The position numbers and the translations under genes are program-made. Source: an uncultured Clostridia bacterium (GTDB taxonomy: Bacteria > Bacillota > Clostridia > Christensenellales > CAG-917). Taken from it: DNA of 17,928 nt. The DNA is taken from NCBI GenBank assembly GCA_934254835.1, contig CAKQMI010000035.1, positions 1-17,928 of the forward strand. Reading direction: 5' to 3'. Below the pieces are notes generated by a model that was not told where the DNA came from, made no database searches, and saw only the letters and a list, made by a program, of their open reading frames with translations. The number at the start of each line of letters is the position of its first letter. Position 1 is the stretch's first letter. Shown here one piece after another: positions 1 to 9,276 of this stretch.

Positions 1-151
1 TACGAAGCGCCGAGTTAGGTTTCTTAGGGGAAGTCGTGGTGACGGACAAGCATACGCCGCGTTTTTGCGGGCATTGTTGCATAATAGGCGTGGTGCTTTT
101 CTTGACCTGTCTTTCCCTACCTTGCTTGACTAATTGGTTAATTGTCGGCAT
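1..151 (-). CDS. rpsL: 30S ribosomal protein S12, N-terminal part (runs off the window)
   Basis: Ribosomal protein S12 sits in the decoding centre of the small ribosomal subunit and helps control translational accuracy. Only the first 50 codons are present; the rest lies beyond base 1. The reading frame begins MPTINQLVKQG and contains the family hallmarks CPQKRGVC (residues 27-34) and SPKKPNSALR (41-50). Lys43, the classic streptomycin-resistance position, is the wild-type lysine, so nothing at that position suggests resistance. The ATG at 151 is set by a perfect AGGAGGT ribosome binding site 9 bases upstream. The L7Ae-like gene lies 79 bases upstream on the same strand, as is common in Bacillota, where rpsG, fusA and tuf normally follow downstream; those would be outside the window. 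Identification is secure; only the C-terminal part is unseen. Confidence 0.97.
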   Translation of the reverse strand, partial: MPTINQLVKQGRERQVKKSTTPIMQQCPQKRGVCLSVTTTSPKKPNSALR

Positions 152-160
152 TTTTTGCTA

Positions 161-167
161 ACCTCCT
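161..167 (-). promoter_or_regulatory. rpsL ribosome binding site
   Basis: The minus strand reads AGGAGGT here, a perfect match to the anti-Shine-Dalgarno end of 16S rRNA, with 9 bases before the rpsL ATG. It fixes the rpsL start. Confidence 0.9.
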
Positions 168-181
168 GATGTAATTTCGGA

Positions 182-212
182 TGAGTCTATCAGCAACCCG
201 AAGATAAACTCA
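182..212 (-). promoter_or_regulatory. Stem-loop in the L7Ae-rpsL spacer, upstream of the rpsL ribosome binding site
   Basis: In the transcript the arms UGAGUUUAUC and GAUAGACUCA pair over 10 base pairs, one of them a G-U wobble, around an 11-base loop. The 3' arm ends about 15 bases before the rpsL Shine-Dalgarno. No U-tract follows, so it is not an intrinsic terminator. The first five loop bases (UUCGG, 202-198) are complementary to CCGAA at 180-176, giving a weaker alternative fold that cannot coexist with the full stem. The structure is visible in the sequence; a role in rpsL control, RNA processing or protein binding is inference. Confidence 0.55.
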
Positions 213-230
213 AACATTTATGGAACAGCC

Positions 231-497
231 TTACTTCAACCCGATGACCGCCGCCGGGACGTCGATGCCCGAAATTCTGCCCAACTCCTTTTTGGAAGGA
301 ACGGTGATGATTTCGATGCCGTTGTCCTTGCACGACAAAATCACGCTGTTTTTGATAAAGCCGTCGGCATTGTCGGCGACGATGACACACTTTACCGTCT
401 TGCTTTCAATGCTTTTAAGCACTTGTTTTGTACCGACCACTTTTTCGGATTCCGAAATGGTCTTCATTAATTTGGTATTTATCATATACTCTCTCAT
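231..497 (-). CDS. L7Ae/L30e-family RNA-binding protein (YbxF-like)
   Basis: A small protein of 88 residues from the ATG at 497. It matches the L7Ae/L30e/S12e/Gadd45 fold: VGTKQVLKSIE (residues 21-31) corresponds to the RNA-contacting start of the domain, VKCVIVADNAD (35-45) to the central strand, and KKELGRISGIDVPAAVIGL to the C-terminal half. Bacillus YbxF, encoded in the same position before rpsL, binds kink-turn RNA and has similar length; binding here is inferred. The start is uncertain. No Shine-Dalgarno precedes the ATG at 497, whereas the in-frame ATG at 485 (Met5) has a purine-rich AGAGAG just before it and would give 84 residues. Codons such as TTA and AGA occur here, unlike the large genes nearby. 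It has its own promoter (543-571) and is probably cotranscribed with rpsL. Confidence 0.85.
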   Translation of the reverse strand: MREYMINTKLMKTISESEKVVGTKQVLKSIESKTVKCVIVADNADGFIKNSVILSCKDNGIEIITVPSKKELGRISGIDVPAAVIGLK

Positions 498-516
498 TTA
501 GAGTAATAGAAAACAT

Positions 517-535
517 CTTGTAGCAATACTACAAG
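517..535 (-). promoter_or_regulatory. Palindrome at the predicted 5' end of the L7Ae-rpsL transcript
   Basis: The minus strand carries CTTGTAG, a 5-base loop and CTACAAG, a perfect 7-base inverted repeat. It begins right at the transcription start expected from the promoter at 543-571, so it could be an operator in DNA or a 5'-terminal hairpin in RNA. Its flank, ACATCTTGT (plus strand 513-521), recurs inverted at 560-568, overlapping the -35 box. Confidence 0.5.
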
Positions 536-542
536 CCTTAAT

Positions 543-571
543 ATAATATCAATAAAAAAACAAGATGTCAA
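543..571 (-). promoter_or_regulatory. Near-consensus sigma-A type promoter for the L7Ae-rpsL unit
   Basis: On the minus strand the -35 box is TTGACA (571-566), an exact consensus, followed by a 17-base spacer and a -10 box TATTAT (548-543), one mismatch from consensus. A/T-rich DNA just upstream (about 574-601) resembles an UP element. The start site would be near 535-537, leaving about 40 bases of leader before the ATG at 497. This strong promoter separates the ribosomal genes from the hlyIII unit. Confidence 0.8.
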
Positions 572-573
572 AG

Positions 574-610
574 AAAAATGCGGGATTTTTATAAAAATAT
601 CTTAAAATCC
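574..610 (-). terminator. Possible weak terminator after hlyIII
   Basis: The minus strand has GGATTTT (610-604) and AAAATCC (589-583) around a 14-base loop, with a run of five T (578-574) four bases after the stem. The 7-base-pair stem is AT-rich and overlaps the hlyIII stop codon, so it would be weak. Part of it also forms a 14-base palindrome (585-598). Position just before a new promoter makes a boundary plausible, but the evidence is thin. Confidence 0.3.
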
Positions 611-1294
611 GTGGTAATTTTGCATCAAAATTAGACAACTGACGAAAAAACATATGGTACCGGCTGTAATCAGCACGTGAAATACCGCGTGCACAAACCG
701 CAATTTTATGCCGAAAAGTATGCTTCCCGCAATGCAAAGCAACGCACCCGCAAGATATAATATCTTGGCACTGTGCGGTATGTAGTTGAAATTGATGATA
801 AACGACACCGTCATAACCACGCCGATTACGAAGTCCAAAGTGATTGTCACGGCTTTGAATTTGTCGACGTTTATCATGCTCAAAGCGACGCTCAGACACG
901 CTATGCCGATGCTGACGCCGAGCGCGACGTAATTGTAAACGTGGTCGGACAGCAATAAGCACACGGCGCAACTGCACCCGATGACAAGAAACGGTATGTC
1001 CGAATGGTCGACTTTGCGCCAATAAAACTTTTTGACGGTGTCTTGTACGGCGTGGTAAGTCGTCGATATCGTATAGACAGTGATTGCGGATAAACAGGTG
1101 ATAAGACTCGTGGCGTAAGTGCGCACGTCAAAGCTTATCGTCAAAAGGTAAATAAGCCCCGCGATATAAAAAAGTATCGGCAGTCCGTGCGTCACGCAGT
1201 TGGCGATTTCCTCGGGTATGGAATAATTCACCCTCGGATAAGTTTTGCCGTCGACGTCCACCTGTATTATGTTTCCGCTTTTTGCCAGTTTCAT
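602..1294 (-). CDS. HlyIII/PAQR-family seven-helix membrane protein
   Basis: A 230-residue integral membrane protein with about seven hydrophobic helices (roughly residues 38-56, 61-80, 99-116, 118-138, 148-168, 175-196, 202-224) after a polar N-terminal stretch of about 25 residues. Family hallmarks are EEIANCVTHG (28-37), TTYHA (78-82), KVDHSDI (94-100) and the C-terminal HAVFH (202-206). By analogy with adiponectin receptors, His81, Asp96, His202 and His206 would hold a metal ion, suggesting a hydrolase-like membrane enzyme; the true substrate of bacterial members is unsettled and haemolysis should not be assumed. The ATG at 1294 has an AAGGAAAG ribosome binding site about 8 bases upstream. 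It lies 82 bases after tsaD with no clear promoter between. It uses TTA codons (residues 68, 113) that the large neighbours avoid, which suggests modest expression. Confidence 0.88.
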   Translation of the reverse strand: MKLAKSGNIIQVDVDGKTYPRVNYSIPEEIANCVTHGLPILFYIAGLIYLLTISFDVRTYATSLITCLSAITVYTISTTYHAVQDTVKKFYWRKVDHSDIPFLVIGCSCAVCLLLSDHVYNYVALGVSIGIACLSVALSMINVDKFKAVTITLDFVIGVVMTVSFIINFNYIPHSAKILYLAGALLCIAGSILFGIKLRFVHAVFHVLITAGTICFFVSCLILMQNYHGF

Positions 1295-1376
1295 TTATGC
1301 TTTCCTTTTGTGTTAATTTCGCAAAACAAGGCGTTTATCGTCGCGTTTTGTGGTTTTATCTGTAGTTTTTGACAGT

Positions 1377-2432
1377 TCATTCAAGACTGACCGAAGCCGA
1401 CGCGTCGAGAGTAAGAGGCGCGAGCCCTTTGCCTTCTCTTATAAGATTGTATGCGCAAACACCAATCATCGCGGCGTTGTCGGTACAGAGTTTCAAGGGG
1501 GGATAAACGACGTTTACGCCCAGTTTTTTGCCCACCTTGTCCATTTCGCTCCTGAGGTATCCGTTGGACGCAACGCCCCCCGCGATAACCACCGTTTTGA
1601 GTCCCGTTTTTTTGAGGGCTTTTTCGACGTTTTCGGTCATAACGCCGACAGCCGACTTTTGGAACGAACAGGCAACGTCGGCTTTGTTGACTTCCTCGCC
1701 CTTTTGCGACGCCGTGTTCATATAATTTATCACCGACGTTTTCAGACCGCTGTAACTGAAATCGAGGGTGTGCTTATTGTGAAATCCTTTGGGGAAATCG
1801 ATGGTCGATTTGCCCTCTTTTGCAAGACGCTCGATTTCGGGACCTCCGGGGTACGGCAATCCCAAAACACGCGCGACTTTGTCAAACGCCTCTCCGACCG
1901 CGTCGTCCTGCGTCGTGCCGATGACTTTGACGTCGTCGTATCCCGTGACCTCGACGATTGCGGTGTGTCCGCCCGACGCCAGCAAACAAAGATACGGCGG
2001 TTCCAACGTCTTATCGGCGATGTAGTTTGCCGAGACGTGTCCTCTGACGTGGTTTACCTTGATGAGCGGAACGTTCAGTGCGTACGCCAGCGACTTTGCG
2101 TAAGACACGCCCACCAGCAACGCCCCGAGAAGCCCCGCGCCGTACGTCACCGCTACGGCGGAAATGTCGGCAATTTCGACGCCCGCTTGGTTCAACGCCT
2201 CGTCAACGGTATTACGTATCGCCGAAACGTGATTTCTGCTGGCGATTTCGGGCACAACCCCGCCAAACCGTTTGTGTATATCGATTTGCGACGCTATGAC
2301 AAGCGACAATACCTCGCGCCCGCGCGTCACCGACGCCGACGTTTCGTCGCAACTCGACTCTATCGCGAGGATAAGATAATCGTCGCGATTTTGAAGTTCC
2401 CTGAACTTCTTTTCGGCAACTTTCTCGTACAT
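1377..2432 (-). CDS. tsaD: tRNA N6-adenosine threonylcarbamoyltransferase TsaD
   Basis: TsaD is the catalytic subunit that moves the threonylcarbamoyl group from threonylcarbamoyl-AMP to adenosine 37 of ANN-decoding tRNAs, working with TsaB and TsaE in the cytoplasm. The product has 351 residues, close to the usual 340. The Kae1/ASKHA signature begins at ILAIESSCDETS (21-32). Metal ligands are His128 and His132 in NHVRGH and Asp318 in CTDNAAM; SGGHT and AGGVASN nucleotide-binding loops are present. The usual GPGL loop reads GAGL (98-101), a small deviation. The ATG at 2432 is chosen because it overlaps the prfB stop codon as TAATG and has GAAGAGG 5 bases upstream; an open frame continues upstream inside prfB but would add unrelated residues. 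About 18 residues precede the domain start. Translation is probably coupled to prfB. tsaB and tsaE are not in the window. Confidence 0.96.
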   Translation of the reverse strand: MYEKVAEKKFRELQNRDDYLILAIESSCDETSASVTRGREVLSLVIASQIDIHKRFGGVVPEIASRNHVSAIRNTVDEALNQAGVEIADISAVAVTYGAGLLGALLVGVSYAKSLAYALNVPLIKVNHVRGHVSANYIADKTLEPPYLCLLASGGHTAIVEVTGYDDVKVIGTTQDDAVGEAFDKVARVLGLPYPGGPEIERLAKEGKSTIDFPKGFHNKHTLDFSYSGLKTSVINYMNTASQKGEEVNKADVACSFQKSAVGVMTENVEKALKKTGLKTVVIAGGVASNGYLRSEMDKVGKKLGVNVVYPPLKLCTDNAAMIGVCAYNLIREGKGLAPLTLDASASVSLE

Positions 2433-3529
2433 TACAGCCTCTTCAAATATTCGACGATAAACGGCTCGATATCGCCGTCCATAACCGCCTGAATGTTGCC
2501 CGTTTCGTAGTTGGTACGGTGGTCTTTGACCATCGTGTAAGGACAGAAGACGTAACTTCTTATCTGACTGCCCCACTCGATTTTTTTGAGGTCGCCTTTT
2601 ATTGAGTTGGCTTCCGCCATTTGTTCCTCTTCGCGCTTTTCGATGAGTTTCGACTTCAACATACGCATGCAGACTTCGCGGTTTTGCAATTGACTGCGCT
2701 CGTTCTGACACGCCACGATAATGCCCGTGGGGATATGCGTTATGCGCACCGCGCTTTCCGTCTTATTGACGTGCTGTCCGCCCGCGCCTCCCGAACGATA
2801 GGTATCAATTTTCAGGTCTTCGGCGCGGATTTCGATTTCCTCGTCGTTGATAATCTCGGGCATGACCTCGACCGACGCAAACGACGTGTGCCTTCTCGAC
2901 TGCGAATCGAACGGCGAAATTCTGACAAGACGGTGTATGCCTTTTTCGGCTTTCAAATATCCGTACGCATTGTCGCCCTCTGCCGTGAACGTGACGCTTT
3001 TTATGCCCGCCTCGTCGCCTTCCAAAAGGTCCAGCACCTTCATTTGATAGCCTTTTCTTTCGATATATCTCGAATACATGCGATAAAGCATCTGTACCCA
3101 GTCTTGCGCCTCGGTACCGCCTGCGCCCGCGTGCAATGTAATGATTGCATTCAGCCCGTCATACTTGCCTTTCAACAGCGCATCAAGCCTTAAATGGTCG
3201 ATTTTGTCGGTTAAACCCGCGATTTCGGCATTAACGCTTTCAACCTCGCTTTCGTCGTCGGCTTCTTCGGCAAGCTCGATAAGGACTTTTACGTCCTCGA
3301 GTTCCGACTGTACCTTTTCAAACTTTTCGACTTTCGTTTCCAACATTTTCAGCTCGCGATTGACCTCGCCCGCGCGCGCCATATTGTCCCAAAAGCCGTC
3401 GGCGTGTTGCTCTTTCGTGAGCGTGTCGATGCGCGCTTTCAACGCGGTAATATCGAAAGCGTCCGCCACCATTTTGAGGGTGTCGTCAAATTCCTTTATT
3501 TTGTTTTTCTGATTAAAAAAGTCTACCAT
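2432..3529 (-). CDS. prfB: Peptide chain release factor 2 (RF2), frameshift-free
   Basis: RF2 recognises UGA and UAA stop codons and releases the finished protein from the ribosome. The product is 365 residues, the normal size. The stop-codon reading tripeptide SPF is at 205-207 and the catalytic GGQ at 250-252, the same numbers as E. coli RF2; residue 246 is serine, one of the residues found there in fully active RF2. Most bacterial prfB genes contain an in-frame UGA at codon 26 that requires a programmed +1 frameshift. Here codons 24-26 read GCT TTC GAT, so the protein is made from one continuous frame. The ATG at 3529 begins 8 bases after the secA stop, with a modest AGGA about 12 bases upstream inside secA. 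secA-prfB adjacency is common in Bacillota. Its stop overlaps the tsaD start. Confidence 0.97.
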   Translation of the reverse strand: MVDFFNQKNKIKEFDDTLKMVADAFDITALKARIDTLTKEQHADGFWDNMARAGEVNRELKMLETKVEKFEKVQSELEDVKVLIELAEEADDESEVESVNAEIAGLTDKIDHLRLDALLKGKYDGLNAIITLHAGAGGTEAQDWVQMLYRMYSRYIERKGYQMKVLDLLEGDEAGIKSVTFTAEGDNAYGYLKAEKGIHRLVRISPFDSQSRRHTSFASVEVMPEIINDEEIEIRAEDLKIDTYRSGGAGGQHVNKTESAVRITHIPTGIIVACQNERSQLQNREVCMRMLKSKLIEKREEEQMAEANSIKGDLKKIEWGSQIRSYVFCPYTMVKDHRTNYETGNIQAVMDGDIEPFIVEYLKRL

Positions 3530-3537
3530 ACGGCTTA

Positions 3538-6216
<2,679 letters not shown>

Positions 6217-6228
6217 CTGAACTCCTTA

Positions 6229-6242
6229 TGCGCGTGTGCGCA
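6229..6242 (-). promoter_or_regulatory. Small GC hairpin just before the secA ribosome binding site
   Basis: The minus strand reads TGCGC, ACAC, GCGCA: a perfect 5-base-pair stem with a 4-base loop. It ends two bases before the AGGAGT of secA and would lie in the secA leader. It has no T-run and is not a terminator. Influence on ribosome access or mRNA stability is conjecture. Confidence 0.4.
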
Positions 6243-6259
6243 AAATTAAACTTTTTTAT

Positions 6260-6288
6260 ATGATACACTAAATTATCTTTTGTGTAAA
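6260..6288 (-). promoter_or_regulatory. Probable sigma-A type promoter for secA
   Basis: On the minus strand a -35 box TTTACA (6288-6283) and a -10 box TATCAT (6265-6260) are separated by 17 bases, each with one mismatch to consensus. The -35 box lies inside the last codons of comFC. Transcription would start near 6253, giving a leader of about 36 bases before the secA ATG. No terminator is visible between comFC and secA, so read-through may add to it. Confidence 0.6.
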
Positions 6289-7076
6289 GCGTTGTCGTTA
6301 TCTTGCAAAAATTCGACGGTTTCGCCGTCAAGTTTGAAAGCGGTCTGCGCCGCCGTTATCGAAAATACTTTGCGCGCACCCTCACGCTTTAACACGCGTG
6401 CGCACTCGTTTATGGTCGCGCCCGTCGTGAATACGTCGTCGATGACAAGCACGTTCTTTCCTTTGATTTCGTCGGCGCGGATAACGCCGAAGACGCCTTT
6501 CAGATTTTCGCGTCTTTCCTTTGCCGTCAGTTTCTTTTGACGGTCGGTTTCCCTCTCCTTCAATAGATTATCTTTGACGGGAAGCGACAGTCTTATCCCC
6601 ACCTCTTTTGCAAGAAGTTCCGACTGATTGTAGCCTCTTTCCTTTTTCTCGATTTCGGTCATCGGGACGAAAAGGATAAAATCGCACCGCATATCGGACT
6701 TTATATATTCATCCGCCATCGCTTTGGCAAGTTCCTTGGCGATATACAGTTTGTTGCCGAATTTCAGTTTTTTGACAAGGTCGCCCGCGGTTTTTTCATA
6801 AACGAACGGCGAACGGTTTTTGTCAAAGTATTTGTCATAGCGGGCGCAATTGTCGCAGTAGTCCGCCTCGTTTCTCATTCTTATTCCGCAGATTTTGCAA
6901 CGGTGACCGTCGTTTACGGTAAGGTTTTCAAAGCACTTTCCGCAAAGGTTCAGCCTTGTTTCGTGTTGCAGTTCGTCACCGCAGTTTACACATGTCAAAC
7001 CCTCGGGATAAAGCAAGTCCAAAAACCACTCTTTCGCCCTTTTGAAAACCGCCGAAAATTTATTCGTTTTCACCAT
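6273..7076 (-). CDS. comFC: ComF-family phosphoribosyltransferase-like protein
   Basis: ComFC-family proteins are cytoplasmic and are linked to DNA uptake (natural transformation), where they work with the ComFA helicase; in non-competent bacteria the role is unclear. The 267-residue product starts with two zinc-ribbon cysteine sets: Cys29, Cys32, Cys45, Cys48 and Cys60, Cys63, Cys74, Cys77. The phosphoribosyltransferase-like domain follows, with RGYNQSELLAK (147-157), RQKKLTAKERRENLKGVF (179-196) and the PRPP loop VLVIDDVFTTGATI containing Asp213-Asp214. The ORF start at 7076 overlaps recD2 by 17 bases. Its GGAGG ribosome binding site is only 3 bases from that ATG but 6 bases from the following GTG at 7073, so initiation at the GTG is possible. 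No comFA gene is visible next to it. The secA promoter lies in its final codons. Confidence 0.92.
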   Translation of the reverse strand: MVKTNKFSAVFKRAKEWFLDLLYPEGLTCVNCGDELQHETRLNLCGKCFENLTVNDGHRCKICGIRMRNEADYCDNCARYDKYFDKNRSPFVYEKTAGDLVKKLKFGNKLYIAKELAKAMADEYIKSDMRCDFILFVPMTEIEKKERGYNQSELLAKEVGIRLSLPVKDNLLKERETDRQKKLTAKERRENLKGVFGVIRADEIKGKNVLVIDDVFTTGATINECARVLKREGARKVFSITAAQTAFKLDGETVEFLQDNDNALHKR

Positions 7077-9276
7077 ACGCCTCCGTCAAGAACCGCGTCA
7101 AAAGAGTATAGCGTTTTGCGGTGTAGTTGTTCCTGACCATGCGCTTGACGACCTCTTCTGCTCCTACGATTACGACAAGGTCTTTGGCGCGGGTGACAGC
7201 CGTGTATAAAAGGTTTCTGGTCATTATGAAATAGTTGCCCTGCGACAATGCGACAACCACTGCCCTAAATTCGCTCCCTTGCGATTTATGCACCGATACG
7301 GCGTATGCGGGGATAATCTGGTCAATATCGCTTAATGAATATTCCGACACTTTATCGTCATCAAAACGCACGGTAAACTTCATATTTTGTCGGTCAATCT
7401 TTTCGATAAAGCCTGTGTCGCCGTTGAAAACGCCTGCCCCGCGATGCATTCTGCCGTCCGCTTCTTCAAGCCATTCTTGCTCGTAATTGTTGACGGTTTG
7501 CATAATTTTGTCGCCCTCGCGGAAGGTGTATTCGCCACATTTTACGTCGTCGAAATTGTCCTTTTTCGGGTTGAGTTTGTCACGAATTACGGCGTTCAGA
7601 TTGATGACGCCCGCCACCCCTTTTTTCATCGGACACAATACCTGCACGTCGGTTTTTTCACAGCCGAGATATTTGGGAAGACGCGTCGTGACAAGTGCCT
7701 CCACCTCGTTTTTTACGTCGGTCGGATCTGCTTTGTCAACAAAGAAAAAGTCCTTGGCGCGGTTGTCGAGAACGGGCATTTTTCCGTGGTTTATAAGGTG
7801 CGCGTTTTCGATAATCATACTGCCGTCCGACTGGCGATAAATTTTGTCAAGATAGGTTATTTTGAAAAGTCCCGATGTGATGACGTCCGCCAAAACGTTG
7901 CCCGCGCCCACCGACGCAAGTTGGTCTTTGTCGCCGACAAGTATCAGAGTCGCGCCGTCCTGCAACGCCTTGACAAGGCTTGAAAAGACGTATTCGTCAA
8001 CCATACTGACTTCGTCGACGATGACGACGTCAACGGGGATTTTGGTGTTTTCGTTGTAAGTGAAAAATCCTTTTCCGTCCTTAAAATCGAGGTCCAAAAG
8101 GCGGTGAATGGTTTTGGCTTCCTCGCCCGTTGCCTCGCTCATACGCTTTGCCGCGCGTCCCGTGGGAGCGCAAAGTTGATAGGACATTTTCAAGAATTTG
8201 AGTATGTGCAAAATGCACTTGATAATCGTAGTTTTGCCCGTGCCGGGACCGCCCGTGATGACGTGCACCCCGTTATTCAGGCTGTTGGACACGGCTTCGC
8301 GCTGTTTTGCGTGCAGTTTTATCCCGCACAGCTCCTCGAATTTATCGATTTGCTCCGAAAAATCCACCTCGATATCGCCGTGCGACGCCTCCAAAAATGC
8401 CAGCCGTCTTGCAATCGTCTTTTCGGTCAGATAACTTTTGTAAAGCATATAAAACCGCGCGTTATCGACGATATAATCTTTGATTTCGGCAAGGAAAATA
8501 AGGTCTTCGATATTGCACTCGACTTTTTCAAGATAAGTATCGTCAAAGCCCAAAAGCGTCAAAAGCTCCTTTTTCAAAACGTCGTCGGGGAGCGCGGTGT
8601 GCCCGCTTTTGTTGGACGCTTCTTTCAAGGTATAAATTATGCCCGCGCGTATTCTGAAATCGCTGTCTTTCGTGATTCCGACGTCCGTGGCGATTTTGTC
8701 GGCGGTGTGGAAACCCACGCGTTCGACGTCCGAAATAAGTTGATAAGGGTTGGTCTTTATCACCTCTTCGGTGCGCGCGCCGTACGTTTTATAGATTTTG
8801 AGCGCGAGATTTAGCGACACGTCAAAGCGTTGCAGATACAAAAGGGTATCCTGCATATCGCTGTGCTCACGCAAAGTCGCTGAAATGTCCATGGCTTTTT
8901 TGACGCTGATACCTTTGACTTCGGCAAGTTTTTCGGGGCTTGCTTTCATGATGTCCAGCGTCTTTTCTCCAAATTTTGCGACTATGTTTTTTGCGGTGAC
9001 CTCGCCGACGCCCTTGAAAATCCCGCTTTTCAGGAATTTTTCGATGGCATCGACGCCGTCGGGCTCGACGACTTTCACGCTGTCCGCAAGGAATTGAAGC
9101 CCGTGGCGCGTGTGGTACTTATACTCGCCGGTAAGTTCGAGTTGCATACCCTCGTAAATTTCCGGAAAAATGCCAACAGCGGTGACATAATCACCGCTGG
9201 TTTTCAAATCGACGACGGTATAGCCGTTGTCTGCATTTCTGAAAATTATTTTTTCGACGTCGCCCGAGATAATCAT
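7060..9276 (-). CDS. recD2: RecD2-type 5'-3' DNA helicase
   Basis: RecD2 is a superfamily 1B helicase that unwinds DNA 5' to 3' and acts in repair and replication-fork maintenance in bacteria, independent of RecBC. At 738 residues it has the long N-terminal region that distinguishes RecD2 from the RecBCD subunit: an OB-like start, helix-hairpin-helix repeats (about 80-215, for example FKGVGEVTAKNI), then the motor with Walker A GGPGTGKTT (342-350), Walker B IVDEVSMVDEY (Asp421-Glu422) and the late motif VSVHKSQGSEF (about 660-672). The ATG at 9276 overlaps the metK stop as TAATG, with GGAG 8 bases upstream, so translation is probably coupled to metK. The 3' end overlaps comFC. The metK-recD2-comFC grouping resembles arrangements I recall from Clostridia. 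No key motif is missing. Confidence 0.95.
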   Translation of the reverse strand: MIISGDVEKIIFRNADNGYTVVDLKTSGDYVTAVGIFPEIYEGMQLELTGEYKYHTRHGLQFLADSVKVVEPDGVDAIEKFLKSGIFKGVGEVTAKNIVAKFGEKTLDIMKASPEKLAEVKGISVKKAMDISATLREHSDMQDTLLYLQRFDVSLNLALKIYKTYGARTEEVIKTNPYQLISDVERVGFHTADKIATDVGITKDSDFRIRAGIIYTLKEASNKSGHTALPDDVLKKELLTLLGFDDTYLEKVECNIEDLIFLAEIKDYIVDNARFYMLYKSYLTEKTIARRLAFLEASHGDIEVDFSEQIDKFEELCGIKLHAKQREAVSNSLNNGVHVITGGPGTGKTTIIKCILHILKFLKMSYQLCAPTGRAAKRMSEATGEEAKTIHRLLDLDFKDGKGFFTYNENTKIPVDVVIVDEVSMVDEYVFSSLVKALQDGATLILVGDKDQLASVGAGNVLADVITSGLFKITYLDKIYRQSDGSMIIENAHLINHGKMPVLDNRAKDFFFVDKADPTDVKNEVEALVTTRLPKYLGCEKTDVQVLCPMKKGVAGVINLNAVIRDKLNPKKDNFDDVKCGEYTFREGDKIMQTVNNYEQEWLEEADGRMHRGAGVFNGDTGFIEKIDRQNMKFTVRFDDDKVSEYSLSDIDQIIPAYAVSVHKSQGSEFRAVVVALSQGNYFIMTRNLLYTAVTRAKDLVVIVGAEEVVKRMVRNNYTAKRYTLLTRFLTEAYGENE

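Noticed and set aside
585..598. 14-base AT-only palindrome upstream of the L7Ae promoter as an operator
   Set aside because: A perfect palindrome made only of A and T in an A/T-rich stretch is easily produced by chance; it is more simply part of an UP-like region or the weak terminator.
1322..1350. Inverted repeat CAAAAC/GTTTTG between tsaD and hlyIII as a terminator
   Set aside because: The stem is short and interrupted, and no T-run follows on the minus strand. No convincing promoter is present in this 82-base gap either.
2433..2711. Upstream extension of the tsaD reading frame
   Set aside because: It lies inside prfB in another frame and encodes no TsaD-like residues; the ATG at 2432 with GAAGAGG and the TAATG junction is far better.
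6217..6272. SecM-like arrest peptide before secA
   Set aside because: The gap is too short and contains no reading frame with a ribosome binding site.
7060..9276. RecD subunit of a RecBCD complex
   Set aside because: The long N-terminal helix-hairpin-helix region and 738-residue length fit stand-alone RecD2, and no recB or recC gene is nearby.
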